Positions 45,896 to 55,561 are shown, numbered from the stretch's first letter. The stretch: DNA of 64,000 bases from Luteibacter sp. dw_328 (GCF_018449605.1 NZ_JAAVUW010000011.1:62001-126000); one strand, 5' to 3'. Program-made: numbers and translations. The notes: a model not told the origin generated them from the letters alone.

Positions 45896-46827
45896 ACGAC
45901 ATCGATATCCCTGAAGAAAACGACGCCATCGTCGACGACGACTTCCGCTGTGGCTACGTCGCCCTGCTGGGTCGACCCAATGTCGGCAAGTCGACCCTGC
46001 TCAACGCCATGATCGGCGTACGCCTGAGCATCGTCAGTCACCGTCCGCAGACCACGCGACACCGCATTCTCGGCATTTCCACCAAGCCGACAGGGCAGAT
46101 CCTCTACGTCGATACGCCCGGCCTGCACCGGGGTGGCAAGCGTGCCATGAACCACAGCCTCAACCGGGCGGCGCGCACGGCCATTTCCGAGGTGAACCTG
46201 GCCGTCCAGGTGATCGAGGCCGGCCGCTGGACGGGCGAAGATGCCGCCATGTACGCGGCGATTGCCGAACAGCCGGACGTGCCGAAGCTGCTGGCCATCA
46301 ACAAGGTGGACCTGCAGAAGGACAAGACGATCATGCTGCCGTTCGTCGCCGACCTGATGCAGAAGCATCCATTCGACGATGTGTATTACGTCAGCGCGCT
46401 GAAGTCCAAGGGGCTCGAGGGCCTTGAAAAGGGCATCCTCAAGCGTCTGCCGGAGCAGCCGGCGGTCTACGCCGAGGACGAAATCACCGATCGAAGCGAG
46501 CGTTTCCTCGCTTCGGAACTGGTCCGCGAGCAGCTCATGCTGCGACTGAACCAGGAACTGCCGTACGCGACCACTGTGGAGATCGAAGCCTTCCAGGATC
46601 GTCCCGACGGTATCGCCGAAGTGCACGCGGTGATCTGGGTCGAACGCGACGGCCAGAAGGCCATCGTGATCGGTGAAGGCGGCGCCCAGCTCAAGGCCAT
46701 CGGCACGTCGGCGCGCAAGCGAATGGAGGTCATGTTCGATCGTAAGGTGTTCCTCAAGCTCTGGGTCAAGGTCCGCGAAGGCTGGGCTGACGACGAGAAC
46801 CTGCTCAAGCGTTTCGGTTACGAATAA
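45892..46827 (+). CDS. era: GTPase Era
   Basis: A 311-aa GTPase needed for 16S rRNA maturation and 30S assembly. Motifs are [17 protein letters not shown], the switch [22 protein letters not shown] and NKVDLQKD. The C-terminal KH domain has [20 protein letters not shown]. It is translationally coupled to rnc (ATGA), the usual arrangement. Confidence 0.97.
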   Translation: MNDIDIPEENDAIVDDDFRCGYVALLGRPNVGKSTLLNAMIGVRLSIVSHRPQTTRHRILGISTKPTGQILYVDTPGLHRGGKRAMNHSLNRAARTAISEVNLAVQVIEAGRWTGEDAAMYAAIAEQPDVPKLLAINKVDLQKDKTIMLPFVADLMQKHPFDDVYYVSALKSKGLEGLEKGILKRLPEQPAVYAEDEITDRSERFLASELVREQLMLRLNQELPYATTVEIEAFQDRPDGIAEVHAVIWVERDGQKAIVIGEGGAQLKAIGTSARKRMEVMFDRKVFLKLWVKVREGWADDENLLKRFGYE

Positions 46828-46847
46828 GCCGCCGGGCGCGAGCCGAC

Positions 46848-47540
46848 ATGCGCGTCGAACAGCAACCCGCTTTCATCCTGCATGCCCGGCCTTACCGGGA
46901 AACATCGATGCTGGCCGAATGTCTCACCCGCGATCATGGCCGCATCGGCGTGGTCGCGCGTGGTGTACGGCGCGAGGGTGCGCGCACGCAGCGGGCCCAG
47001 CTCGAACCGTTCCAGCGCGTCGAACTCGACCTGTTGATGAAGGGCGAGCTCGCCACGCTGCGTAGCGCCGAACCCTCGGGGGCGGTGCTGCGCCTGACGG
47101 GCGATGCAGGGCTTGCTGGTCTGTACCTCAATGAGCTGGTCGTTCGTCTGACCGGCCGACAGGACGCCAATCCGGAACTCTTTGCGTTCTACGACGGCAC
47201 GCTAAGCCGGATGGCCGCCGGTGAGCCGTTGGCCTGGACACTGCGGCGATTCGAGCGCGACATGCTCGGCGCCCTGGGCTACGGCCTCCAGCTCGATATC
47301 GATGCGATCGATGGCTCACCGGTGGAACCCGCGCTGGTCTATTTCTACGATCCGGAGTCGGGCGTGCTCCCGGGACGCGTCGGCGATCAACGCGCTATCC
47401 GCGGTGCCGACCTGCTCGCGCTGGCAGGGGATACGCCGCCGGATACCGCCGGGCTCTCGTCGCTCCGCCGCATGATGCGCCAGGTGATCTCCTTCCATCT
47501 CGGCGGCGGCGAGCTCAAGGCCTGGCGCGTCCTACGCTAA
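46848..47540 (+). CDS. recO: DNA repair protein RecO
   Basis: A 230-aa mediator that loads RecA together with RecF and RecR. The N-terminal OB-fold has PAFILHARPYRETSMLAECL and GRIGVVARGVRREGAR, and the helical C-terminal part has LAGLYLNELVVRLTGRQDAN. The zinc-binding cysteines of some RecO proteins are absent, as in the gammaproteobacterial type. It ends the rnc-era-recO run. Its 3' end overlaps the converging response-regulator gene by 9 bp; the usual downstream pdxJ is not present. Confidence 0.94.
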   Translation: MRVEQQPAFILHARPYRETSMLAECLTRDHGRIGVVARGVRREGARTQRAQLEPFQRVELDLLMKGELATLRSAEPSGAVLRLTGDAGLAGLYLNELVVRLTGRQDANPELFAFYDGTLSRMAAGEPLAWTLRRFERDMLGALGYGLQLDIDAIDGSPVEPALVYFYDPESGVLPGRVGDQRAIRGADLLALAGDTPPDTAGLSSLRRMMRQVISFHLGGGELKAWRVLR

Positions 47541-48236
47541 GGCGGTGAGCGTGAGCTCGACTTCCGACCGGAAACGCCGCAGGGCAGCCGGCGATACCCG
47601 CCGCGTTTCCATCACGTGGTTTTGCAGGGCCGTTGCCTGGGCGGCCAGACGCGCTGCGCCACAGAACCCGCACGCCGAGCGCAGCCGATGCATCCGTTCG
47701 ACCAGGGCGGCCGGGTCGTCGGCCAGGGTATCCAGCGCCGGCACGAGCTGAATCAACTCGTCACGGAACAGGTCGCGCAGGGCGTGCATCGTCGCCGCGT
47801 CGCCTGTTGCAAGGAGGGCTTCGTCATCGTCGAGCAAGCGGGTATCGCCGCCGACGCCCAGCGTCGCGGTCAGTGCGTTAACGAGCGCGGCAACCCGGCA
47901 CGGTTTCTCGAGCACGCAGGCGAATCCCGCGTCGATCAGGGCCTGCCGCAGCACCGCGGGCATGTCGGCGCTTGTCGCCATGGCCACGGCGTCGCGCGAG
48001 GCAGCGGTGGGGTCGTCCCGTAGTGCAGCTAGGACATCGATCGCGCCGCTTGACGGCATGCGGCAATCCAGCAGCATGGCATCGAATCGCATGGCGCGCG
48101 CGGCGACGAGTGCCTGCGCGCCGTCCTCCGCCAGCGTGACGATGTACCCCATCGAGGTGAGGGCGCCGCGGAGGAATTCGCGGGTCGAAGGGTCGTCGTC
48201 GGCAACGAGTATCTGTGTAGAAAGGCGGTCTGGCAT
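47532..48236 (-). CDS. response regulator receiver fused to an Hpt domain
   Basis: A 234-aa signalling protein. The receiver domain (STQILVADDDPSTREFLRGA, phospho-acceptor in FDAMLLDCRMPSSG, conserved Lys in VLEKPC) is followed by an Hpt-like domain (about 140-234). The latter has the histidine context RMHRLRSACGFCGAARLAAQ, which matches the Hpt H-x-L pattern. It would receive a phosphate and pass it on within a phosphorelay. A GGA sits before MPDRLSTQ; an upstream ATG (48257) is an alternative start. The partner kinase is not identifiable. Confidence 0.86.
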   Translation of the reverse strand: MPDRLSTQILVADDDPSTREFLRGALTSMGYIVTLAEDGAQALVAARAMRFDAMLLDCRMPSSGAIDVLAALRDDPTAASRDAVAMATSADMPAVLRQALIDAGFACVLEKPCRVAALVNALTATLGVGGDTRLLDDDEALLATGDAATMHALRDLFRDELIQLVPALDTLADDPAALVERMHRLRSACGFCGAARLAAQATALQNHVMETRRVSPAALRRFRSEVELTLTALA

Positions 48237-48281
48237 GCAACGTTCCGTGTCGTTCATCTGAGTTTGGCAGAATGGCCGAGC

Positions 48282-50309
48282 ATGCTCGCCGTATCAACCC
48301 GCACGCTCGTCCTCATTCTTGTCGCCTGCGCCTTGTTCGCGGGATCGGGAAGCGTTTGCGCGGGCGTTTCCGTTGGTGCCGATAGCCTGTCCTTGCCCGG
48401 GGTGGCCATGACCGGCATGGAGGCCGACATAAATGCGGCACCAGGCGGACAAGGGTTGCAGCTCACGCTGTCAGCCAGGCAGGCCGATATGCCCGCCATG
48501 GGCTGGCAGAAGCTGGGCGTGGCCCTCGACGGAGGGCTTGATCGCGACGAGCTCGGGCGCTGGGTCTTCGACGGCGCGCTTCGGCTGAAGGGCGCGCCAG
48601 GCGGCGCACTGACGAATGCGCGCCTGCACATGGTCGCCGACGAATCGGCCAACACGCTCGAGCTCTCGGTGACCCAGGACAAGGGGAGCGCCAGGATTGC
48701 TTTGCCGATCGATCAGACCACCCACGCCCAGATCACCCTGAAGGGGCTGCCGGCCGGATGGCTCAATGGCCTGCTGTCCACCGTCTGGTCGGGTCGCACC
48801 ACCACCGGCCGTGTCGACGCGGATCTTGCCCTCGATCTCCTCGACAGCGGCATACAGGCCGGCGGCCAGTTCGCCCTCGACGGGATGGGTTTCGACAGCC
48901 CGGGCGGCAAACTTGCCGGGCAGAAACTCTCGGGAAGCGGGAGGCTGGGCATCGACAGCCATGCTGGCAGCACCTCGATCGACCTCGATGCCAGCCTGCG
49001 CGGTGGCGAAATCCTCCTAGGCCCGCTATACGCCGCCTTGCCCGCGCATGCCGTGCAGCTGTCGCTGGCGACGCGTTCCCAGAAAGGCGTCCTGTCGATA
49101 CCGCGTCTGCGACTGACGGATCCGGATGCACTGCAGCTAGAGGGCGAACTGGGCTTCAACCCGAACGGCGACCTGGCACAGCTTCAGCTGGACCACGTCA
49201 ACGCGCGTCTTCCCGCCGCCTATGAACGTTACGGCAAGGGATGGCTCCGTAGCCTTGGTATCGATGAGCTGGTTGGCGCGGGCGAGATCAGCGGGCAGGT
49301 CAGCCTCGACGCGGGTGGCCTGACGACGTTCGCGCTGCAGACCAGCGGCCTCGATCTGTCACTCGCCCAGGGCCGCCTTGGCGTCTCGGGCTTGCATGGC
49401 GCGCTGGACTGGAGCGCCACGGGCGACCGCCCGGCGACGAAGCTCGGATGGCGTGCCCTACAGGTCTATCGGATTCCCAACGGCGCCGCCGATGCAAGCT
49501 GGCGCAGCCGCGGCGGCGCACTGACGCTGGAAAAACCACTTGCCATTCCTGTCCTCGACGGACAGTTCCGCGTGCAGAGTCTGGCCTGGAAGCCGGCGGC
49601 GGCGAGCGGTGAGCGCCTGCAGACGTCGCTGGCGCTGACCCAGATCGACATGGGGGCGCTATGCCGCGCGCTTGGCTGGCCTGAGTTCAAGGGCACCATC
49701 GGTGGCGCCATTCCTTCGATGCGCTACGTGGACGACCGCATGGAGATGGGGGGTGGCCTTTCGCTCAACGTCTTCGACGGCTTCGTTGACATCACTCGCA
49801 TGACTGTCTCGCAACCCTTTGGGATTGCTCCGGTTCTCACCGGCGACATCGCGCTGCGCCAGCTCGATCTCGCACTGCTCACCTCGGTGTTCGACTTTGG
49901 CAGCATCACCGGTCGTCTCGACGGTGCGTTGATCGGTCTTCGTCTGGTCGCCTGGAAACCGGCTGCATTCAAAGCCAGTTTCACGGCGAACGACGGTGGC
50001 CGGATCAGTCAGAAGGCCGTCAACAATCTCACCGCCGTCGGCGGCGGTGGTATCGCGGGCGGTATTCAGGGCACCGTGCTGAAGATCTTCAAGACGTTCG
50101 GCTACAAGCGCATCGGGCTGACCTGTGTGCTCAAGGGCGACGTGTGTTCCATGGGTGGGCTGGGCAATGCGAAGGATGGCTACACTATCGTCGAAGGCAG
50201 CGGCTTGCCGCGCCTCACGGTGGTGGGCCATCAGAGGGAGGTCGACTGGCCGACCCTGGTAAGGCGCTTGCAGGCGGCTACGGAAGGTGGTGGACCGGTG
50301 GTACGATGA
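48282..50309 (+). CDS. YdbH-like AsmA-superfamily intermembrane transport protein
   Basis: A 675-aa exported or N-anchored protein. The N-terminal hydrophobic segment (STRTLVLILVACALFAGSG) is followed by repeated amphipathic beta-strand motifs. The C-terminal part (FKGTIGGAIPSMRYVDDRME, then GGGLSLNVFDGFVDITRMTV and the ending GRISQKAVNNLTAVGGGGIA) is that of YdbH-family proteins. E. coli YdbH, with TamB and YhdP, is an AsmA-like bridge that carries phospholipids to the outer membrane. The next gene is YdbL-like, supporting the call. It is shorter than E. coli YdbH (879 aa). Confidence 0.85.
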   Translation: MLAVSTRTLVLILVACALFAGSGSVCAGVSVGADSLSLPGVAMTGMEADINAAPGGQGLQLTLSARQADMPAMGWQKLGVALDGGLDRDELGRWVFDGALRLKGAPGGALTNARLHMVADESANTLELSVTQDKGSARIALPIDQTTHAQITLKGLPAGWLNGLLSTVWSGRTTTGRVDADLALDLLDSGIQAGGQFALDGMGFDSPGGKLAGQKLSGSGRLGIDSHAGSTSIDLDASLRGGEILLGPLYAALPAHAVQLSLATRSQKGVLSIPRLRLTDPDALQLEGELGFNPNGDLAQLQLDHVNARLPAAYERYGKGWLRSLGIDELVGAGEISGQVSLDAGGLTTFALQTSGLDLSLAQGRLGVSGLHGALDWSATGDRPATKLGWRALQVYRIPNGAADASWRSRGGALTLEKPLAIPVLDGQFRVQSLAWKPAAASGERLQTSLALTQIDMGALCRALGWPEFKGTIGGAIPSMRYVDDRMEMGGGLSLNVFDGFVDITRMTVSQPFGIAPVLTGDIALRQLDLALLTSVFDFGSITGRLDGALIGLRLVAWKPAAFKASFTANDGGRISQKAVNNLTAVGGGGIAGGIQGTVLKIFKTFGYKRIGLTCVLKGDVCSMGGLGNAKDGYTIVEGSGLPRLTVVGHQREVDWPTLVRRLQAATEGGGPVVR

Positions 50310-50330
50310 TCATTAGAAAGGAAGTTAACA

Positions 50331-50945
50331 ATGATGCGTAAAGCACTGATTGGAGTCGTTACGTCTGCCGCCATCGCCTTGGTCGGATGTGTCACCATCA
50401 ATGTGTACTTCCCGGAAGCGGCGGCGCAGAAGGCAGCCGACCAGTTTATCGGCAACGTCCTGGACGACAGCGGTGTCGCGCAGCCCGCGCAGGGTTCGGG
50501 TACGGCCACGCCGGCCAGGCCTGCGCCAGGTAAGCAGCCCTCCGCCTCGTTGCTCGATCTGGTCATTCCCGCGGCCCAGGCCGCGGACGCTCCCGACATC
50601 CAGGTCCGTACACCGCAGACCGACGCGATCCGCGAGCGCATGAAGGCGCGCTTCGGTGGCCAGCTCAAGGCCCTCTTCGACAGCGGTGCCGTGGGCTTCA
50701 CGGCCAACGGCCAGGTGGCCATTCGCGACGCCGGCTCGTTGCCGTTGGATCAGCGCTCGCAGGCCAACGCAATTGTCGGCCAGGAGAACACCGACCGCGA
50801 CGCGCTGTACCGTGAGATCGCCCGGGCCAACGGCCACCCCGAGTGGGAAGCACAGATCCGCAAGACCTTCGCTGATGGTTGGGTCCAGCGCTCGCCGTCG
50901 GGCTGGTATTATCAGGACGCCGCCGGCGCCTGGAAGCGCAAGTAG
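50331..50945 (+). CDS. YdbL-like DUF1318 lipoprotein (YnbE-like N-terminus)
   Basis: A 204-aa lipoprotein. The signal MMRKALIGVVTSAAIALVGC ends in a lipobox with Cys20. The next residues, VTINVYFPEAAAQKAADQF, recall the short lipoproteins adjoining ydbH. The C-terminal half (about 90-204: RTPQTDAIRERMKARFGGQL, then WYYQDAAGAWKRK) is the DUF1318 domain of YdbL. In E. coli YnbE and YdbL are two separate proteins that work with YdbH; here one gene appears to join them. It starts 21 bp after the YdbH-like stop. Confidence 0.87.
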   Translation: MMRKALIGVVTSAAIALVGCVTINVYFPEAAAQKAADQFIGNVLDDSGVAQPAQGSGTATPARPAPGKQPSASLLDLVIPAAQAADAPDIQVRTPQTDAIRERMKARFGGQLKALFDSGAVGFTANGQVAIRDAGSLPLDQRSQANAIVGQENTDRDALYREIARANGHPEWEAQIRKTFADGWVQRSPSGWYYQDAAGAWKRK

Positions 50946-50996
50946 GCTCCCGCCAGGAACGCTCGCCGCCGATCCATGTGGCGCGTCCTCCCAGCC

Positions 50997-51030
50997 AGCC
51001 CGGACCCTTGTCGTCCGGGCTTTACGTTTT
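50997..51030 (+). terminator. terminator after the YdbL-like gene
   Basis: A perfect 9-bp stem, AGCCCGGAC paired with GTCCGGGCT, has a 7-nt loop and is followed by TTACGTTTT. It lies between the YdbL-like stop and the rlmD start. Confidence 0.7.
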
Positions 51031-51036
51031 GAGCGC

Positions 51037-52338
51037 ATGACCGACATCGAAGCCACTATCACCAACCTCAGCCACGACGGCCGGGGTGTTGCCCGCATCG
51101 ACAACAAGGCCACGTTCGTCTCCGGCGCGCTGCTGGGCGAGCGCGTCGTGCTCCGGTACGTCAAGCGTCACCGCAGTTACGACGATGCCGAAATCGTCAG
51201 CGTGATCGAAGCCTCGCCCCATCGCGTCGAGCCGAAGTGCCGGCATTTCGGCCAGTGCAGCGGCTGCTCCCTGCAGCACATGGATCCCGCCGCGCAGATT
51301 GCCGCCAAACAGCACGTACTGGCCGAGAATTTCGAGCGGATCGGCAAGGTCACGCCGGCATCCTGGCTGCCGCCGCTGTCCGCCCAGCCCTGGGCCTACC
51401 GGCGCAAGGGTCGGTTCTCCGTGCGCTACGTGGCCAAGAAGGAGCGCGTGCTGGTCGGTTTCCGCGACGAATCCAATACCCGCCTCGTCGCCGACATCGA
51501 CCGTTGCGAGGTGATCCATCCTGCCCTCGGCCCCAAGGTGGGCCTCCTGGCCAACCTGGTCAGCGGCATGGATGCGGCACGCGATATCCCGCAGATCGAG
51601 TTCGCGGCGGGCGACGATACCGTTGCCCTGGTGTTCCGTCATCTTTCGCCCTTGTCCGACCGCGATCGCGCCGCCCTGGTGGCTTTCGGCAGCGAGCACG
51701 GTTTCGCCATCTACCTGCAATCCGGCAACCAGAGCAGCGTTCATCCGATCTGGCCCGAGGCACCGCGGCTATCGTTCGCCGTCCCGGCCGACAACATCGA
51801 ACTGGAGTTCCTGCCGCTGGATTTCGTCCAGGTCAATGCGGAAATGAACCAGCTCATGCTGGCGCGGACGATGGAGCTGCTCGACCTGCAGCCGACGGAC
51901 AGGGTGCTCGATCTATTCTGCGGGCTGGGTAACTTCACCCTTCCGATGGCCCGTCATGCGGCCGAGGTGGTCGGCGTCGAGGGCGAGCACGGTCTGGTCG
52001 AGCGTGCCGCGGCCAACGCCGCACGTAATGGACTGGCGAACGTTTCGTTCCGCGTGGCCAACCTCTTCGACGACCAGCGCTCGGCGCCCTGGGCCAGCCA
52101 GGCCTGGGACAAGATCCTGCTCGATCCGCCCCGTGCCGGTGCCGACAAGGTATTGGAGTACTTGCCACGCAAGGGCACGAACCGGATTGTCTACGTGTCC
52201 TGCCATCCGGGATCGCTGGCTCGCGACGCCGGTATTCTCGTGGCGAAGCACGGCTTCAGACTGGTGTCGGCGGGGGTAATGGACATGTTCCCGCACACCG
52301 CGCACGTGGAATCCATCGCGCTGTTCGAGCGCGGCTGA
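51037..52338 (+). CDS. rlmD: 23S rRNA (uracil-1939-C5)-methyltransferase
   Basis: A 433-aa methyltransferase (RumA). An N-terminal TRAM domain opens DIEATITNLSHDGRGVARID. An iron-sulfur cluster motif is CRHFGQCSGCSLQH with a further Cys upstream. The SAM site is DRVLDLFCGLGNFTLPMARH, and the catalytic motifs are LLDPPRAGADKV and YVSCHPGSLARD. It methylates U1939 of 23S rRNA. It stands after a terminator and before the CYTH gene, with 15 bp between. Confidence 0.96.
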   Translation: MTDIEATITNLSHDGRGVARIDNKATFVSGALLGERVVLRYVKRHRSYDDAEIVSVIEASPHRVEPKCRHFGQCSGCSLQHMDPAAQIAAKQHVLAENFERIGKVTPASWLPPLSAQPWAYRRKGRFSVRYVAKKERVLVGFRDESNTRLVADIDRCEVIHPALGPKVGLLANLVSGMDAARDIPQIEFAAGDDTVALVFRHLSPLSDRDRAALVAFGSEHGFAIYLQSGNQSSVHPIWPEAPRLSFAVPADNIELEFLPLDFVQVNAEMNQLMLARTMELLDLQPTDRVLDLFCGLGNFTLPMARHAAEVVGVEGEHGLVERAAANAARNGLANVSFRVANLFDDQRSAPWASQAWDKILLDPPRAGADKVLEYLPRKGTNRIVYVSCHPGSLARDAGILVAKHGFRLVSAGVMDMFPHTAHVESIALFERG

Positions 52339-52353
52339 GACAACGGGAGACCC

Positions 52354-52878
52354 ATGGGTATCGAGATCGAACGCAAGTTCCTGCTCGCCAGCGACGACTG
52401 GCGTGCCATCGTGGTCCGCAGCGAACGAATCGCCCAGGGCTATCTGTCCGGGTCCGCGGCGATCCAGGCGGGCGTGGTGAAGTGCTCGGTACGCGTGCGG
52501 ATATCGGGCGAGCTTGCGTGGCTGAACATCAAGTCGGCCACGCTCGGCATATCGCGCCAGGAATTCGAATACCCGATTCCCGTGACCGACGCCGAACGCC
52601 TGCTCGCCGACCTCTCCGATGGCGTGCTCGAGAAAGTTCGTCATCATGTCATGCTCGACGGTACACACTTCGAGATCGACGAATTCCTCGGCGCGAACGC
52701 GGGGCTCATCGTCGCCGAAGTGGAGCTGGCGCATGCCGATGCCGCATACCCGACGCCGGGCTGGCTCGGTCGTGAGGTGAGCGAGCATGTGCGCTATTTC
52801 AACGTCAACCTGATCGACCGGCCTTACGCGCTCTGGTCGTCGGCCGAACGGGAAGGGAAGGAGGACGCAGCATGCTGA
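52354..52878 (+). CDS. CYTH domain protein (inorganic triphosphatase-like)
   Basis: A 174-aa CYTH-fold protein with the name-giving motif GIEIERKFLLASDDW. Basic tunnel residues are seen in CSVRVRISGELAWLNIKSAT, and acidic metal ligands in THFEIDEFLGANAGLIVAEV plus ELAHADA. CYTH proteins hydrolyse inorganic triphosphate or thiamine triphosphate, or bind nucleotides. It overlaps nagZ by 7 bp. Confidence 0.92.
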   Translation: MGIEIERKFLLASDDWRAIVVRSERIAQGYLSGSAAIQAGVVKCSVRVRISGELAWLNIKSATLGISRQEFEYPIPVTDAERLLADLSDGVLEKVRHHVMLDGTHFEIDEFLGANAGLIVAEVELAHADAAYPTPGWLGREVSEHVRYFNVNLIDRPYALWSSAEREGKEDAAC

Positions 52879-53873
52879 TCATCGGTCTGTCCGGTACCGA
52901 GCTGGCTCCGCACGAGCAGGGGCGCCTCACGGCCCATGGCGTCTCGGGTGTCATCCTGTTTTCGCGCAACTTCGCTTCGCGCGAGCAGGTGACCCGCATG
53001 ATCGAGTCGATCCGTGCGGTGGCGGGGGAGGACTTCCTCGTTTGCGTCGACCAGGAAGGCGGTCGGGTGCAGCGTTTTCGTGACGGCTTCACCCGGCTGC
53101 CGTCGCTGGCCTCGATCGGCAAGCTCTACGACACCGTTCCGTATGAAGCGATCAACCGTGCGGAAGAACATGCCTGGATCATGGCCAGTGAAATGCGCGC
53201 GGTGGGCGTCGACTTCAGCTTCGCTCCCGTTGCCGACCTCGGCCGTGGCAGTGCCGCCATCGGCGATCGAGCCTTTCACGCCGATCCGGCCATCGCCGCT
53301 GAACTGACGCAGGCCTATGTGCGTGGCATGCACCTGGGCGGCATGGCCGCGGTGCTCAAACACTACCCGGGCCACGGCTCCGTCAAGGAAGATACCCACG
53401 AATCCGTGGCCGTCGATACGCGTAGCAAGAACGATATCCTCACCACGGACTTGCTGCCCTTCGTTGCCGGCATCGAAGCGCATGCGGAGGCCGTGATGGC
53501 TGCCCACGTGAAATACACCGCCGTGGACGACCAGCCAGCGGGCTATTCCCACGTATGGATCGAAGAGATCCTTCGCGGTGAACTCGGCTTCCGCGGCTGC
53601 GTGTTCGGCGACGACATCAGCATGGCCGCGGCCGGCAGCGTCGGCGGCATCGCCGCTCGTGTCGGCGCCAACCTCGATGCGGGCTGCGATCTCGTGCTCG
53701 CCTGCTTTCCCGACGTCGTTCCCGAGGCGATCGCGGCGGTCAAGGACCGCCGACTGTCGCTCGCCGAGCGGATCACTCCCTTGCGCGGGGCGATCGGCTC
53801 GACATGGGAAGGACTCGTCGACAATCCCCAGCGCGATCGTTTCATCGCGCGCGTGACCGCTTTGGAGCTGTAA
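52872..53873 (+). CDS. nagZ: beta-N-acetylhexosaminidase NagZ
   Basis: A 333-aa cytoplasmic glycosidase of family GH3. It removes N-acetylglucosamine from peptidoglycan fragments in cell-wall recycling. The signature is AAVLKHYPGHGSVKEDTHES with the catalytic loop, and the nucleophile region is GCVFGDDISMAAAG. The start is MLIIGLSGTELAPHE, overlapping the CYTH gene. It sits with hpt and an MTI phosphorylase, an order known from Pseudomonas. Confidence 0.96.
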   Translation: MLIIGLSGTELAPHEQGRLTAHGVSGVILFSRNFASREQVTRMIESIRAVAGEDFLVCVDQEGGRVQRFRDGFTRLPSLASIGKLYDTVPYEAINRAEEHAWIMASEMRAVGVDFSFAPVADLGRGSAAIGDRAFHADPAIAAELTQAYVRGMHLGGMAAVLKHYPGHGSVKEDTHESVAVDTRSKNDILTTDLLPFVAGIEAHAEAVMAAHVKYTAVDDQPAGYSHVWIEEILRGELGFRGCVFGDDISMAAAGSVGGIAARVGANLDAGCDLVLACFPDVVPEAIAAVKDRRLSLAERITPLRGAIGSTWEGLVDNPQRDRFIARVTALEL

Positions 53874-53880
53874 TCCACCC

Positions 53881-54429
53881 ATGACCGCCACCGCTTCGCT
53901 CGACTATGCGCTTGCGCACTCCGACGTCCTGTTCACCCGCGAGCAGCTCGATACCGAAATCGTCCGTATGGGTCGCGACATCGACGCGGCCCTGGACGGC
54001 GAGGTTCCCGTCTTCCTTACCGTGATGCACGGCGCGCTCATCTTCGCCGGTCAGCTGGCTTTCGCCATCCGCACGGACCTCGAATTCGACTATGTACACG
54101 CGACCCGCTATCGCGGCGAGACCAGTGGCAGCGACCTGCACTGGCTGCGCAGGCCGCAGGTGCCGTTGCACGAGCGTACGGTGGTGCTCGTCGACGACAT
54201 CCTCGACGAAGGCCATACGCTGAAGGCCGTGCGCGACGCCTGCCTGGACATGGGGGCGAAGCGCGTTCTGCTCGCGGTGCTCTGCACCAAGCTGCACGAT
54301 CGCCGTGCGCATGGCATCGAAGCGGATTTCAACGGTGTCGACCTGCCGGACCGCTACGTGTTCGGTTACGGCATGGACTACCACGAGCAGGCCCGCAACC
54401 TGCCGGACATCTACGCGCTGAAGGACTGA
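53881..54429 (+). CDS. hpt: hypoxanthine-guanine phosphoribosyltransferase
   Basis: A 182-aa purine salvage enzyme. The PRPP-binding loop is TVVLVDDILDEGHTLKAV, and the first substrate loop is FLTVMHGALIFAGQLAF. It converts hypoxanthine or guanine to the nucleotide. It follows nagZ by 7 bp and precedes the MTI phosphorylase, whose reaction releases hypoxanthine. The two therefore act in sequence. Confidence 0.94.
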   Translation: MTATASLDYALAHSDVLFTREQLDTEIVRMGRDIDAALDGEVPVFLTVMHGALIFAGQLAFAIRTDLEFDYVHATRYRGETSGSDLHWLRRPQVPLHERTVVLVDDILDEGHTLKAVRDACLDMGAKRVLLAVLCTKLHDRRAHGIEADFNGVDLPDRYVFGYGMDYHEQARNLPDIYALKD

Positions 54430-54433
54430 CGCC

Positions 54434-55180
54434 ATGTCGATCGATCTGGCCGTCATTGGCGGCAGCGGGCTCTATCAGTTCGAAGGACTGGAAAACACGG
54501 AGCGGCACGCGGTGGAGACGCCGTTCGGGCCGGCCTCGGGCGACATCGTCACCGGCGACTTCGGCGGCAAGCGTCTGGCCTTCCTGGCACGCCATGGCGA
54601 GAGCCATACGGTACCGCCGCACCGCGTGAATTACCGGGCCAACCTCTGGGCGTTGCATTCGCTGGGCGCTCGCCGCGTCGTGGCGGTCAATGCCGTGGGC
54701 GGTATCCGTGACGACATGGGTCCACGCGTCCTGGTGGTGCCTGACCAGATCGTCGATTACTCCCATGGCCGTTACACCAGCTTCAATGACGTGGAAGGGG
54801 CGGAAGTCCGCCATATCGATTTCAGCGAGCCCTATACCGAAAGCCTGCGCCAGGCGATTCTGGCCGCCGCCCGTGCCGAAGGCCTGGCGATCATCGACGG
54901 CGGCTGTCATGGGATCACCCAGGGACCGCGCCTGGAGACCCGCGCCGAGATCGCCCGGATGAAGCGCGATGGCTGCGATCTGGTCGGGATGACCGGCATG
55001 CCCGAGGCCGTGCTGGCGCGCGAACTGGATATCGAATTCGCCTGCCTTGCGCTGGTCGCCAACTACGCCGCCGGTGCGGGTGACGAGGCCGAAATCAGCA
55101 TCGAAGAGATCTTCGCGCACCTCGCCGCAGCCACAGCGAACGTGCCGCCTATTCTCGGTCGCCTCCTCGCTGGGGTCTGA
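54434..55180 (+). CDS. S-methyl-5'-thioinosine phosphorylase (MTA phosphorylase family)
   Basis: A 248-aa purine nucleoside phosphorylase of the MTAP branch. Substrate loops are [35 protein letters not shown] and [12 protein letters not shown]. The catalytic region is [20 protein letters not shown] and [15 protein letters not shown]. Homologues in Pseudomonas and relatives cleave methylthioinosine rather than methylthioadenosine, giving hypoxanthine for Hpt. Which substrate this one prefers is inferred from the neighbouring hpt gene. Confidence 0.9.
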   Translation: MSIDLAVIGGSGLYQFEGLENTERHAVETPFGPASGDIVTGDFGGKRLAFLARHGESHTVPPHRVNYRANLWALHSLGARRVVAVNAVGGIRDDMGPRVLVVPDQIVDYSHGRYTSFNDVEGAEVRHIDFSEPYTESLRQAILAAARAEGLAIIDGGCHGITQGPRLETRAEIARMKRDGCDLVGMTGMPEAVLARELDIEFACLALVANYAAGAGDEAEISIEEIFAHLAAATANVPPILGRLLAGV

Positions 55181-55332
55181 TTTTCGGCGATCGACTGGGA
55201 AAAAGTCGCAGTTGCGCTTTGCCTGCGAACTTGTCGATACTTCGCCTGCGCCGCGGGGGCAGGCCAAGGGGATCCATGGGGAACGCCTCGCCAACGCAGG
55301 GGCGCTTCCAATCCATGTCCAGAGGTTTCCGC

Positions 55333-55539
55333 ATGCGTTTCGGTACGGTCAAGTGGTTCAACGACGCCAAGGGTTTCGGTTTCATCGCGCCTGAGGACGG
55401 TGGGGAGGACGTGTTCGTCCACTTTTCTGCGATCAACTCCAAGGGCTTCCGCAGCCTGCAGGAAGGCCAGCGCGTACAATTTGAAGTCACCACGGGCCCG
55501 AAGGGCGCGCAGGCTTCGGGCGTCGAAATCGCGGCGTAA
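55333..55539 (+). CDS. cold shock protein (CspA family)
   Basis: A 68-aa single-stranded nucleic acid binding protein. RNP1 is [11 protein letters not shown]2 is VFVHFSAI, and the opening is [16 protein letters not shown]. It acts as an RNA chaperone. AGAGG lies 8 nt upstream of the ATG. The preceding 150 bp hold no other gene and form a long leader, as is common for csp genes. A strong terminator follows. Confidence 0.96.
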   Translation: MRFGTVKWFNDAKGFGFIAPEDGGEDVFVHFSAINSKGFRSLQEGQRVQFEVTTGPKGAQASGVEIAA

Positions 55540-55561
55540 TCGCCGGGATAGCATCGCCAGG

